Source: Candidatus Obscuribacterales bacterium
Lineage (GTDB): Bacteria > Cyanobacteriota > Vampirovibrionia > Obscuribacterales > Obscuribacteraceae
Length of the DNA stretch: 64,000 nt
Direction of reading: 5' to 3'
Assembly (NCBI GenBank): GCA_019752635.1
Contig: JAIELX010000016.1
Coordinates: 62,001 to 126,000, forward strand
Shown: positions 49,405 through 57,533 of the stretch, piece by piece
How positions within the stretch are numbered: position 1 is the first letter of the stretch
How the letters are laid out: each line of letters opens with the position of its first letter
Made by a program: the position numbers and the translations under genes
Notes under the pieces: generated by a model
What the model saw: only the letters and a program-made list of their open reading frames with translations
Databases searched by the model: none
Told to the model about the DNA's origin: nothing

Positions 49405-50823
49405 GTGAAGTGGATCGTTCAGGGGTTCCTTTTAGTCGTCTTCCTTGTTCTGCTTGCGTCAGGGGCCGCGGTCTACTGGGGTTGGAATGAACTCAACACG
49501 CCGATAGAGCATGCGCAGCAAACCGAGATTGAGATCCCCACAGGCTCCTCTCCTGACGCGGTGATTGGCAAACTGGCGCAAAACGGTATCGTCAATCAGG
49601 GTTTGCCCCTTAAGCTTTACGTCAAGCTCACAGGCGCCGGCCGTTTATTCAAGGCCGGAAGCTACAAGTTCGTTTCACCCATCACGCCTCTGCAAGCCAT
49701 TAAGCGCTTAGAAGAAGGCGGGGAAGCTCTGGCAAAGGTTACCGTGATTGAAGGCTGGAACCGCTGGGACATAGCGTCGGCACTGGCACGCGCACCAAAG
49801 CTCTCGCTTCCTGACAGCAAGAAGGCCCTGGCACTGTTGAACGATACGAGAGAGATTCGCGACATTGCACCGACGGCCGCAAATCTAGAAGGATACCTCT
49901 TTCCGGATACCTATTTTATAGACGTGCACACTTCGGCGCCGACCTTGGTATCGCAAATGGTGTCACGCTTCAAACACGTATGGCAAACTAAGTTGAGCGA
50001 GCGGGCAAAGTCATTGGGACTGACAGCCCAGCAGGTAGTAACGATAGCTTCATTGATCGAAACTGAAGCCAAGTTGCCGGAAGAGCGGGCGATAGTCTCC
50101 TCGGTTATCTACAATCGGCTCCGCAAGGGCATTCCGCTTGCGCTTGACTGCACGCTTGTATACGCCTCAAAGGCTGCCGGAGCCTGGAAAAACGACGGGA
50201 AGGTTTATCAAAGCGATATCGATCGCAAATCACCATACAATACAAGAAAAGTGAAGGGACTCCCTCCCGGTCCTATTGGCTCACCAGGGCTTCCGTCGCT
50301 GGAAGCGGCTCTCAACCCATCCAGAACCGACTTCATTTATTACGTGCGCAATCCGGCGCGCAACGATGGCGCCCATAACTTCTACGCTGATGCTGCAGGC
50401 TTTGAGCAGGGCGTTATGGCGTTGCGCGCATGGGAGCGACAACGCGACAAACAGCAGCACAACTCACAGGCACCAAAAGCTCCGCCTCCGAATCCTGCAG
50501 GGGCGCCTCGACCAATCGTAATTCCGAGGGGAAACTCCGCAGCACCGAATCAAAGATTCAATTCACTGAGGAACATGGCAGCACAGAATCAGAGATTCGA
50601 CACGCGAAGGAACGCTCGACGAAGCGCCACGCCGCTGGCCAGACCGACATCGACCAAGAACAGATTCGAAGACCTTAAGCGCACAAAACAATCAGATAGG
50701 CCTCCTCAACAAAAGCCCGGTCAACAACGCAAATCAGCAGCAGCGAAAAAAACAAAACAATCAAATCGCAGCAGTAGTCAAAAGCCGCAAAAATCGACGA
50801 AAGCCGGGTCGCGAAAGCACTAA
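49405..50823 (+). CDS. mltG: Endolytic murein transglycosylase
   Basis: Cleaves nascent peptidoglycan strands in the inner membrane and sets glycan length. GTG 49405 (MKWIVQGFLLVVFLVLL) is preferred because GGTGG lies five bases upstream; GTG 49396 is an alternative. A single N-terminal membrane segment is followed by a LysM-like domain and the YceG catalytic domain. The catalytic Glu is residue 219 in IASLIETEAKLPEE, close to E. coli Glu218. LPPGPIGSPGLPSLEAALNP is the family's late signature. After about residue 345 the protein carries a ~125-residue basic, Gln/Asn/Lys/Pro-rich tail not normal for MltG, likely disordered and extracytoplasmic. Confidence 0.94.
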   Translation: MKWIVQGFLLVVFLVLLASGAAVYWGWNELNTPIEHAQQTEIEIPTGSSPDAVIGKLAQNGIVNQGLPLKLYVKLTGAGRLFKAGSYKFVSPITPLQAIKRLEEGGEALAKVTVIEGWNRWDIASALARAPKLSLPDSKKALALLNDTREIRDIAPTAANLEGYLFPDTYFIDVHTSAPTLVSQMVSRFKHVWQTKLSERAKSLGLTAQQVVTIASLIETEAKLPEERAIVSSVIYNRLRKGIPLALDCTLVYASKAAGAWKNDGKVYQSDIDRKSPYNTRKVKGLPPGPIGSPGLPSLEAALNPSRTDFIYYVRNPARNDGAHNFYADAAGFEQGVMALRAWERQRDKQQHNSQAPKAPPPNPAGAPRPIVIPRGNSAAPNQRFNSLRNMAAQNQRFDTRRNARRSATPLARPTSTKNRFEDLKRTKQSDRPPQQKPGQQRKSAAAKKTKQSNRSSSQKPQKSTKAGSRKH

Positions 50824-50933
50824 AGAGCAAAATAGCCAGGGCAAGGTTATCGTTCCGGAACCAAGACTAATTGGTGTGATCTGCTATCATTTCCCTTAAA
50901 ATAGGGTATGCAGCAGGGCGGAGGAGTTCCTTC

Positions 50934-52838
50934 ATGAAACGCATTTGGTCACCGCAGCAAAAACTTGGAACAACGGCGGTTGGTCTCTGCCTGTCGGCTC
51001 TGGTGGCACATACGCTTCTCCTTTCCCAAACGCCTACTCAGGCTGCCAATCCAGCCACAACAACCAAGGAAAAACCAGCCTCAACCGAAGCGGCAGCAGA
51101 TGCGCACGCAAGTTCCACCGGTCTCAAGTGGGTGACGTGGACCGACGATTTGTTCGACCGCGCAACCAAGGAGAACAAACTTGTGATACTGGACCTGGAA
51201 GCAGTATGGTGTCACTGGTGCCATGTAATGGACGAAAAGACCTACTCGAATCCAGAAGTAGCGCAGTTGCTTCGCGACCATTTCATTTGCGTCAAAGTCG
51301 ACCAAGACGCTCGTCCAGACTTGTCGACAAGATACGACGATTATGGCTGGCCTGCGACAATTTTCTTCGACTCAAAAGGTGCGGAGCTAGCCAAAAGACA
51401 GGGGTTCATTCGCCCGGGCGACATGGTTGAGCTACTGAGAAAACTGGTGGCAAAACCAACACCCGAAGAAGAAGCAAAGCAGTCTGCGGCGATTCAATAC
51501 AGCGCATCCTCCAGTTTGCCCAAGGCCTTGCACGATCAGCTTCTCAAAAAACATATAGACGGATACGACGCCGAACAAGGCGCCTGGGGTTTCGGTCACA
51601 AATTCCTTGACTGGGATAGTGTCGAGTTCGCGCTTTCCCGCGCCCATCAAGGCAATGCTCAAGCGGCGCAGATGGCAAAGAAAACAATGATCGGACAAAT
51701 CAATTTGATCGATCCTGTCTGGGGGGGGGTCTACCAGTACTCAACAGACGGCGACTGGAACCACAAGCACTTTGAGAAGATCATGCAAATGCAGGGTGAG
51801 AACCTGAAGATATACGCGCTCGGTACCATGTACTTCAAAGATCCACGCTTTCAAAAGGCCGCACTGGACATTGAAAAATACTTGCGAACAATGCTGATGA
51901 GTCCCGACGGCGCCTTCTACACCAGCCAGGACGCAGACGTAAAGAAGGGTCAGCATAGCGAATGGTATTTCAAACTTTCTGATGCAGAGCGAAGAAAGTA
52001 CGGCATTCCGAGAATTGACAAACATATCTATGCTCGCGAAAACGGCTGGGCTATAAACGGCTTGGCCTGGCTCTACCGCGCCACAGGCAACAAGAAATTC
52101 CTGGACGAAGCAACACGCGCAGCAGATTGGATCATCAAAAACAGATCGCTACCTTCCGGCGGTTTCAGCCATGATGCCAATGATTCATCGGGTCCCTATC
52201 TGGGTGACACGCTCTATATGGGTCGCGCGTTCTTGACGCTTTACGAAGCGACCGGCGATCGCAAATGGCTGACTCGCTCGCAGGACGCTGCCAACTTTAT
52301 CTCGGCACACTTCCAGGACAAGAACCATGCCGGTTTTGTCAGCAGCGATGCCAGCAAGGGCGGAATTCACAAGCCTCAGCCAATCCTGGAAGAAAACATC
52401 GCATTGTGTCGTTGGCTGAATCTTCTACATCATTATTCCGGCAATAAACAAGACAAGACTATGGCCCAGAGTTGCATGCGCTACTTAGCCACACCGGAAA
52501 TCGCTAATATGCGGCAAATTCTGGTAGCAGGCACACTACTTTGCGATAACGAACTTTCGGCTGAGCCACCACACATTACAATAGTCGGAAAAAAAGCGGA
52601 CCCGGTAGCAAAGTCTCTGTTCCTGGAAGCAAACAAGTATCCGCTAAGCTACAAGCGCGTCGAATGGTTCGACCGCGCGGAGGGGCCCATGCCGAATTCC
52701 GACGTAGAGTATCCTGAAATGCCAAAGGCGGCTGCGTTCAGCTGCGCGGGTCAGCGGTGTTCCCGTCCTGTCTATACAGTTATAGAAGTGACGCCACTGA
52801 TCGAAAAGATGACCAAACCCGCCAAGCGTGGAGGGTAA
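50934..52838 (+). CDS. Thioredoxin-fold DUF255 protein (YyaL/SSP411-like), secreted
   Basis: ATG 50934 has GGAGGAG eight bases upstream. A signal sequence (TTAVGLCLSALVAHTLLL ... TQAANP) suggests export, whereas most YyaL proteins are cytoplasmic. The thioredoxin-like domain carries Cys93-His-Trp-Cys96 in VWCHWCHVMDEKTYSN. A large alpha/alpha-barrel (six-hairpin glycosidase-like) domain follows (WGGVYQYSTDGDWNHKHFEKIM, LAWLYRATGNKKFLDEA). At 634 residues it is near the family length. A G9 run (51721-51729) encodes the conserved Trp-Gly-Gly. The gene is followed by a CDGSH gene after 3 bases and a DUF547 gene, forming an operon with a redox flavour. Confidence 0.9.
   Translation: MKRIWSPQQKLGTTAVGLCLSALVAHTLLLSQTPTQAANPATTTKEKPASTEAAADAHASSTGLKWVTWTDDLFDRATKENKLVILDLEAVWCHWCHVMDEKTYSNPEVAQLLRDHFICVKVDQDARPDLSTRYDDYGWPATIFFDSKGAELAKRQGFIRPGDMVELLRKLVAKPTPEEEAKQSAAIQYSASSSLPKALHDQLLKKHIDGYDAEQGAWGFGHKFLDWDSVEFALSRAHQGNAQAAQMAKKTMIGQINLIDPVWGGVYQYSTDGDWNHKHFEKIMQMQGENLKIYALGTMYFKDPRFQKAALDIEKYLRTMLMSPDGAFYTSQDADVKKGQHSEWYFKLSDAERRKYGIPRIDKHIYARENGWAINGLAWLYRATGNKKFLDEATRAADWIIKNRSLPSGGFSHDANDSSGPYLGDTLYMGRAFLTLYEATGDRKWLTRSQDAANFISAHFQDKNHAGFVSSDASKGGIHKPQPILEENIALCRWLNLLHHYSGNKQDKTMAQSCMRYLATPEIANMRQILVAGTLLCDNELSAEPPHITIVGKKADPVAKSLFLEANKYPLSYKRVEWFDRAEGPMPNSDVEYPEMPKAAAFSCAGQRCSRPVYTVIEVTPLIEKMTKPAKRGG
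51721..51729. repeat. Homopolymer G9 inside the DUF255 gene
   Basis: Nine consecutive G at the codons for Trp-Gly-Gly-Val in the conserved WGGVYQYS stretch. Together with two C10 tracts near the start of the window it forms a set of slippage-prone coding tracts. Confidence 0.85.
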
Positions 52839-52841
52839 CAC

Positions 52842-53084
52842 GTGAGCGAACCTGTGGTTTTTGACAAGAAGCCGTGTATCATTGAACTTGAAGCGGGGAC
52901 ATATTGGTGGTGTCGCTGCGGCCGTTCCCAAAACCAACCATTTTGCGACGGAGCGCACACGGGAACCGATATTGAACCTCTGAAGTTTGAAGTACCGGAA
53001 CGCAAGCGTTTTGCTCTCTGCCTGTGCAAACACACAAAACATGAACCGCACTGCGACGGACAACACAGCTGCATATTGTCGTAA
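52842..53084 (+). CDS. CDGSH iron-sulfur protein with two clusters, 80 aa
   Basis: Small electron-transfer or redox-sensing protein. Two complete motifs are visible: C24-x-C26-x8-C35-D-G-A-H39 and C60-x-C62-x8-C71-D-G-Q-H75. Each should hold a 2Fe-2S cluster with three Cys and one His. GTG 52842 is three bases after the previous stop, so it is translated from the same message. Its 3' end overlaps the DUF547 gene by 44 bases. It resembles the MitoNEET/Miner2-like tandem CDGSH group. Confidence 0.93.
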   Translation: MSEPVVFDKKPCIIELEAGTYWWCRCGRSQNQPFCDGAHTGTDIEPLKFEVPERKRFALCLCKHTKHEPHCDGQHSCILS

Positions 53085-53931
53085 TCATCGCGAGCAACGC
53101 AGGCATTTTGCCTGGTCGCTACTGCTGATGCCGTTGATGATTTTCTTCGCGATAATGCCATCTTCAGCAGCCGTTAAATTCGATCACGAACACAAACTTT
53201 TCAGCGAGGAGCTAAAAAAATATGTTCGCCCCGACGGCGTGCGCTACAAAGCGTGGATCAAGGACAGGGCGAAGTTCAATCAGTACTTGGATGAACTTCG
53301 TGCAGTGACCGCGCAAGACTATACGGGCTTCTCAGACTTAGAGAAGAAAGCGCTCTGGCTGAACACCTACAACGCTTTAGCGCTTAAGCTGGTAATGGAC
53401 AACTATCCAATCCAGGGAAACAACAGCGACTACCCCGCCAATAGCATGCGCCAGATTCCGGATTGCTGGAAAGCGGTGAGATGGAATGTAGCCGGCAGGG
53501 ATGTCGATCTATTTACCCTAAAGCACAAAATCTTGCGTAGCGAGATTCAAGATTATCGAACTCACTTCTCGGTTGTGCCGGCGTCGATGGGTGGTCCGCG
53601 CCTGGCGGCCAAAGCATTCGCTCCAGACGATATCAACGAGCGACTGACCACAAATATGAAAACGTATCTGACGAATCCAGAGCACCTGCAGTTTGCTCCA
53701 GACCAAAATACGATAAAGGTCTCGCGAATATTCCGCTGGTTCTTACTAGATTTTGTCAAACGAGATGCTGATGGAAAGGCAGTGTTCCCGCCACCCTCCG
53801 ATGATGAAATAGTACAAGAATTCTCGATGCAATTCGCACCGGAATCCGTGCGAAAACAATTCGACGGAAAAAAAGCCAAAGTTGAGTATCTGCCCTACGA
53901 CTGGACCCTTAACGAAAGCACCGAACCGTAA
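53041..53931 (+). CDS. DUF547 protein, secreted or membrane-anchored
   Basis: Family of unknown function. ATG 53041 overlaps the CDGSH gene by 44 bases; no ribosome site is visible and coupling is assumed (a TTG at 52987 would overlap by 98). A hydrophobic segment (FAWSLLLMPLMIFFAIMPSSAA) is probably a signal. The DUF547 core shows LEKKALWLNTYNALALKLV, FTLKHKILR and FSVVPASMGGPRLAAKAF, with the conserved His replaced context HFSVVPAS, and a C-terminal LPYDWTLNE (family ending). No catalytic role is established for the family. Position suggests a role with the thioredoxin-fold and CDGSH proteins. Confidence 0.88.
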   Translation: MNRTATDNTAAYCRNHREQRRHFAWSLLLMPLMIFFAIMPSSAAVKFDHEHKLFSEELKKYVRPDGVRYKAWIKDRAKFNQYLDELRAVTAQDYTGFSDLEKKALWLNTYNALALKLVMDNYPIQGNNSDYPANSMRQIPDCWKAVRWNVAGRDVDLFTLKHKILRSEIQDYRTHFSVVPASMGGPRLAAKAFAPDDINERLTTNMKTYLTNPEHLQFAPDQNTIKVSRIFRWFLLDFVKRDADGKAVFPPPSDDEIVQEFSMQFAPESVRKQFDGKKAKVEYLPYDWTLNESTEP

Positions 53932-54054
53932 GAAGTCACAATCTCCAAAGATCTGCAAAACTCTATCGGCGCAAGCCGGTATCTTGCTTCTATTTGCCCT
54001 CATTTTTCGAGGACAAAGTGAAGATGTTCGTGCCACACGGCGCTCATTCGTCTG

Positions 54055-55737
54055 CTAACTGCAATTGCAATCGCATCCACCACAGTCGCATCCAGCGCAG
54101 TCGCATCCGCCGCAATCACAGCCGTGGCAGCAGCCACCGCAGTCACAAGCACTACAGTCAGCTCCCGCGCAGTGTCCGCAGGCACAAGCGTCGCCGCACC
54201 CGTCGCAACCACTGCAGCAACCGCAATCCAAGCAATCGCTGCAGCAATCACACCCGTCGCAGCAGCCATGATCCTCTGCCTTCTGCCTCCTGCGTTCAAT
54301 GTTCTCCACCGAGCCAAGTCCAGGAATCGGTCCGCCCGGCGATGGTCCTGCCGGCGGCAACGGCCCCCCGGCGCCAAGCACTGCAAAGCTCCGTAGAGGG
54401 AAGGTTACATCAGCAACAATGCTTGAGGCGGCACCGGTAATGAAGATCAAGTTGAAAGGCAATTCCAAACAGTCCCGAAGAGACGCAGCGGCCTCAGCCG
54501 GTCGAGGGAAAAGAAACGCCAGCAAGAAACAATACCAGTTCGCTAGCGCAAACAGCGGAGCTTTCCAATCGGTAGTTGATTCATCAACAGCCAAAACGCG
54601 AGCAACAAAGTGCCGAGCCGTTTGACTACGCGCAACTATATAATCGCTCCAGCTTTGCCTGCTTCCGAAAGGTCGGGAGGATGAACCGCCCTCCGCATCG
54701 GCACCACATTTCAAACGTGATACGGATTTGGCGCTGCATACACTCACTGACGCACCACGTGATTTCGGATTGGACGAGCAGCTCGCTGAACCTTTGAACT
54801 TGCGAAGCCGGGTCTCTGTATTGCTGCGAAACCTCTCGGCAAATTCGTCGGCCGCTCCAGGTCGCAACGGCAACACGAGCAGCTCTGTTCTAATGTTGCT
54901 CAAAGCATCCCTAATGAGCGAAGTCGCCAAAACTCGCACCGGCTCACGAAGAACTTCATCGCTGCGCGAGCCTGATGCTGCGGCCGACGCTTCCGAGCAC
55001 GCTCGCAATGCGTTGAATTCTTCGCTGCGATAATCCTTCTTCCAATCTTCCAGAGCATCCAATACATAGACGAGAAGACCAAACGACTTGCCCAATTTGG
55101 CGAACGACGCCGCAACCGACTCGTCATGCCCGCATGCTCGCACAGCATTCTCAAAGAACAATCCGGTAATTTCGGCGGTGGGCTCTGCCATAAGCAGCAC
55201 AAGCTCCGAGTCCAGCGAGCCGGACTCAATTAAAGAATCCCTTCGCAAACTCGGACATGCACGTTCTCGCTCCGTTTGTAGAGCCAACCACTCGAATGCA
55301 TCCGCGAGCGGAAATTCCAGTTTCTCCAAAATTCTGGCAGCCGAAGCGAATTCGCCCGCAAAAATCCTGCTGGCTATGCGCCACTGTAATCCCGGAGCAT
55401 CAGCTTGTCTGTCGATCAACTTGAACTGAGCCAATACTGCGTTGACGGAGGCCGCAATCTCCAGCTCCAGCGGAATCTGCGCGACCGAAGGCATGATCAT
55501 GCAGTTGAATGACTTGTATGCAGAAACCCGGGTAGGGAAACGAATGTTCGCGTCATCAGCCTTGCGCAGCGAAAGCAGCAGTTCTGCAAGGAACACCACG
55601 TCGTGGTTGAGAAAGAATCGCGACTTCTGGCCGAAGAGCGTTCCTAGAGATTTGCAGGTTCCGCAGTAGGCGAACCGCCGCAGTTCACGTTCAGAACGTG
55701 ATTTTGAACAACTGCAAGCTTTCAGGAGTCCAAACAC
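54055..55737 (-). CDS. DUF5685-like protein with extreme cysteine-rich tail, 560 aa
   Basis: The N-terminus (MFGLLKACSCSKSRSERELR, then FAYCGTCKSLGTLFGQKSRF) resembles DUF5685, a family of unknown function. Helices follow to about residue 320, then a Ser/Cys-rich linker and two weakly hydrophobic stretches near 395-450 (LANWYCFLLAFLFPRP; LPFNLIFITGAASSIVADV). A Pro/Gly loop leads to residues 490-560, where 28 of 71 residues are cysteine, in CDC, CDGC and GCC patterns with Gly, Asp and some His. This is metallothionein-like in composition and may bind metal. The coding DNA of the tail is an imperfect short tandem repeat. Function is unknown. Confidence 0.78.
   Translation of the reverse strand: MFGLLKACSCSKSRSERELRRFAYCGTCKSLGTLFGQKSRFFLNHDVVFLAELLLSLRKADDANIRFPTRVSAYKSFNCMIMPSVAQIPLELEIAASVNAVLAQFKLIDRQADAPGLQWRIASRIFAGEFASAARILEKLEFPLADAFEWLALQTERERACPSLRRDSLIESGSLDSELVLLMAEPTAEITGLFFENAVRACGHDESVAASFAKLGKSFGLLVYVLDALEDWKKDYRSEEFNALRACSEASAAASGSRSDEVLREPVRVLATSLIRDALSNIRTELLVLPLRPGAADEFAERFRSNTETRLRKFKGSASCSSNPKSRGASVSVCSAKSVSRLKCGADAEGGSSSRPFGSRQSWSDYIVARSQTARHFVARVLAVDESTTDWKAPLFALANWYCFLLAFLFPRPAEAAASLRDCLELPFNLIFITGAASSIVADVTFPLRSFAVLGAGGPLPPAGPSPGGPIPGLGSVENIERRRQKAEDHGCCDGCDCCSDCLDCGCCSGCDGCGDACACGHCAGADCSACDCGGCCHGCDCGGCDCAGCDCGGCDCNCS
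54058..54270. repeat. Imperfect short tandem repeats encoding the Cys-rich tail
   Basis: Units related to GCAGTCGCATCC and CCGCAATCACAG recur through this stretch on the plus strand. On the minus strand they encode Cys-Asp-Cys and Cys-Gly-Gly-Cys units. The opposite frames are open but are shadows. Confidence 0.7.
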
Positions 55738-55859
55738 GGCGACCGGCTTTCAGATGAATGCATCATTATAACGGCACGTATCTGCGTTCAAGTGGTCGCA
55801 AACTACAAGAACTGCAAATTAATTCCCGCGACGGTGCTTCGCTCTGCGGCTGTCTCAGA

Positions 55860-55885
55860 GTCAACAAAGCTCGAGATTTGCTGAC
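55860..55885. promoter_or_regulatory. 26-bp dyad operator candidate, copy 1
   Basis: Half-sites GTCAACAAAGCTC and GAGATTTGCTGAC are reverse complements at 11 of 13 positions, centred on CTCGAG. The same 16-base core CTCGAGATTTG-S-TGAC recurs 89 bases away in copy 2. Confidence 0.6.
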
Positions 55886-55925
55886 ATTAAATCCTACGGT
55901 TTTGGGACACAAAATCCGGCATGGA

Positions 55926-55946
55926 GTCGCCACAATCGCTGGCGAC
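55926..55946. promoter_or_regulatory. Inverted repeat GTCGCCA-N7-TGGCGAC
   Basis: Perfect 7-base arms (55926-55932 and 55940-55946). The arm resembles the GTCACCA ends of the neighbouring 26-bp dyads, so it could be a related or weaker site. Confidence 0.45.
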
Positions 55947-55948
55947 CG

Positions 55949-55974
55949 GTCACCAATTCTCGAGATTTGGTGAC
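55949..55974. promoter_or_regulatory. 26-bp dyad operator candidate, copy 2
   Basis: Half-sites GTCACCAATTCTC and GAGATTTGGTGAC are reverse complements at 12 of 13 positions, centred on CTCGAG. It starts two bases after the inverted repeat at 55926-55946 and 89 bases after copy 1. Confidence 0.65.
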
Positions 55975-56103
55975 TTAGATTTTGTGAGTCTACTGCGCCC
56001 GGGGTTCGGAAGCGAGTCAAGAGATCGAAAAGATAGAGGAACTAACCGAGACGTACATCGTCATGTTTGTCATAATTTCTGCTCCCCCTCCGAGAATCAG
56101 CAA

Positions 56104-57240
56104 TTGCGAAAGATACCTCCGGCACTTCTGTTCGGTCTTGCGTTTTTCGGCGTGGCTTCGACCTATTCTTCCGCAGCGGCCTCAGACTGGGAGGAAGACA
56201 GTCCGCCAATCCGCACGAACGGAATGCCCCCGTTGGCGCCTTCCATCAACAAGCCTCAAACTACATCTGTCCGGGTATCGACACAGCAGGGACAAACACC
56301 GATGCTGCAGGGCGGCGCGACGCGTGCCCGCACCCTGGAAGACCAACCGGCTACAATCTCGGTGTTGCAAGCAGCAGCGGAACAGAAAGACAGGCAGCTC
56401 TCACGTATTGATGGTGGTGCCGAGGCTTTCCTTGCCGGTTCGGCGGTGAATGTTATAACACCACCAGCTGTTTTCAAAGGTTGGATTAACCAAACCCACC
56501 CGGGATTTTCTCTTTCTGCAGAAAACAGCGTTCCCTCCAGGGTAATCAACGTCAAAGGCCAGTGGGACGATTCGACAAAGCCGATGCATTCGCTGGGAAT
56601 CAGGCACGTATCGCTACGAGAGAAGGACCTGCGCAGTGTCCCGCTTGACGGCGTGAAAGTGATTGTAGTCAACTGTGCCGGCTACGTTCCCAAAGAAGCA
56701 TTACAACGCCTTCGCGATTTTGTCGGACGAGGTGGTTATCTGATAACGACGGACTGGGCTCTCGAAAATACTACCGCGCGCGCCTTTCCGGGATTCATTT
56801 GTTGGAGCGGTGAGAAAACTGGCAACACCATCACGGACGCTTACGTCCTCGACCAGGATCCAACTTTGTTCAACGGTGTGCCGGTAAAACGCGCAACATG
56901 GAAGCTGGATCGTGGAAGTCAGCAAATCAAAATTCTGAATCCCCAGCGAGTAAAAGTGCTGGTTCGCAGTAGCAAGATGGCAAGGCGCGACGTCAATCTG
57001 TTGGCTTATCCGGACAAGTCCTACGCCGGAGCCCTGGCGGTGGTGTTCTCGTTCGGACGCGGAAAAGTGCTACACGTGATTAGCCACTACGACAACAACG
57101 CTGATTCATTCCGCGCTAACACGCTGCCAGACCCTATTCCGGAAATAGGCATCAGCTTGAGGCAGGCTTTGATAACGAATTTCATTGTTGAGGCGCTAAA
57201 AAATACAGCAACAACAAGTGACTCGTCGATCGAAAACTAA
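56104..57240 (+). CDS. Secreted protein with class I GATase-like domain, 378 aa
   Basis: TTG 56104 starts a good signal sequence (LRKIPPALLFGLAFFGVAS ... SSAAAS). The frame is open further upstream without a ribosome site, so this start is likely but not certain. A Gln/Thr/Pro-rich linker follows. The C-terminal ~240 residues have a GATase1-like fold: VKVIVVNCAGYVPKEALQRL, then FVGRGGYLITTDWAL, and late VVFSFGRGKVLHVISHYDN. No catalytic Cys is apparent at the usual elbow (NCAGY is too early in the strand to be sure), so enzymatic function is unclear. ThuA- or DUF4159-type proteins share this fold. The promoter region upstream carries long dyads. Confidence 0.75.
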   Translation: MRKIPPALLFGLAFFGVASTYSSAAASDWEEDSPPIRTNGMPPLAPSINKPQTTSVRVSTQQGQTPMLQGGATRARTLEDQPATISVLQAAAEQKDRQLSRIDGGAEAFLAGSAVNVITPPAVFKGWINQTHPGFSLSAENSVPSRVINVKGQWDDSTKPMHSLGIRHVSLREKDLRSVPLDGVKVIVVNCAGYVPKEALQRLRDFVGRGGYLITTDWALENTTARAFPGFICWSGEKTGNTITDAYVLDQDPTLFNGVPVKRATWKLDRGSQQIKILNPQRVKVLVRSSKMARRDVNLLAYPDKSYAGALAVVFSFGRGKVLHVISHYDNNADSFRANTLPDPIPEIGISLRQALITNFIVEALKNTATTSDSSIEN

Positions 57241-57281
57241 TAGGCAAGTCAGTCTACTAAAACCAAGACACTGAGCCTGGT

Positions 57282-57533
57282 TCAGGAAATCTTGCGTCTG
57301 CGGGTCATCTTGCTGGCTTCTTCCAGAGGCGGTTCATTGTTGATGATTTTACGCAGCGATGCAAGCGCCTGAAGGGAAGGCCAGATAACGTCTTTCATTT
57401 CGTCGAGTTCATACTTACCGATTTCAGCTCGTTCGTATCGACGGCAGCAGTCTTCCCACAGCGCAAACAATTTGCCGGGGTCAGCCGTGGTTCGAGCACG
57501 TTGCTGGAACTCAATCAGGTCAAAGGGATCCAT
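57282..57533 (-). CDS. Small hypothetical protein, 83 aa
   Basis: Function not recognised. ATG 57533 has GGAGG ten bases upstream, which supports a real gene. The product is soluble, helical in appearance and charged (FDLIEFQQRARTTADPGKLFALWEDCC; ELDEMKDVIWPSLQALASL), with a basic end (KMTRRRKIS). A Cys-Cys pair lies at mid-length. It converges on the GATase-like gene with 41 bases between. Confidence 0.65.
   Translation of the reverse strand: MDPFDLIEFQQRARTTADPGKLFALWEDCCRRYERAEIGKYELDEMKDVIWPSLQALASLRKIINNEPPLEEASKMTRRRKIS

Larger units (their letters stand above)
55738..56103. other. Divergent promoter region with multiple dyads
   Basis: About 366 bases between the DUF5685-like gene (minus) and the GATase-like protein gene (plus). 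It holds three dyad-symmetric sites (55860-55885, 55926-55946, 55949-55974) described separately. The plus-strand frame is open through most of it, but with no ribosome site and no family similarity it is probably not coding. Confidence 0.5.

Noticed and set aside
50945..51430. 161-residue open frame overlapping the start of the DUF255 gene
   Set aside because: Shifted frame of a well-supported gene with conserved CHWC motif; composition is not protein-like.
54065..54625. Plus-strand Gln/Ser/His-rich and Ala/Thr-rich open frames opposite the Cys-rich tail
   Set aside because: They arise from the repeat structure of the minus-strand gene; no ribosome site.
56063..56449. 128-residue frame starting at an ATG after AGAGGAAC, in a different frame from the GATase-like gene
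   Set aside because: The product has no signal or fold and would run over the signal-peptide codons of the real gene; a frameshift was considered but is not needed.
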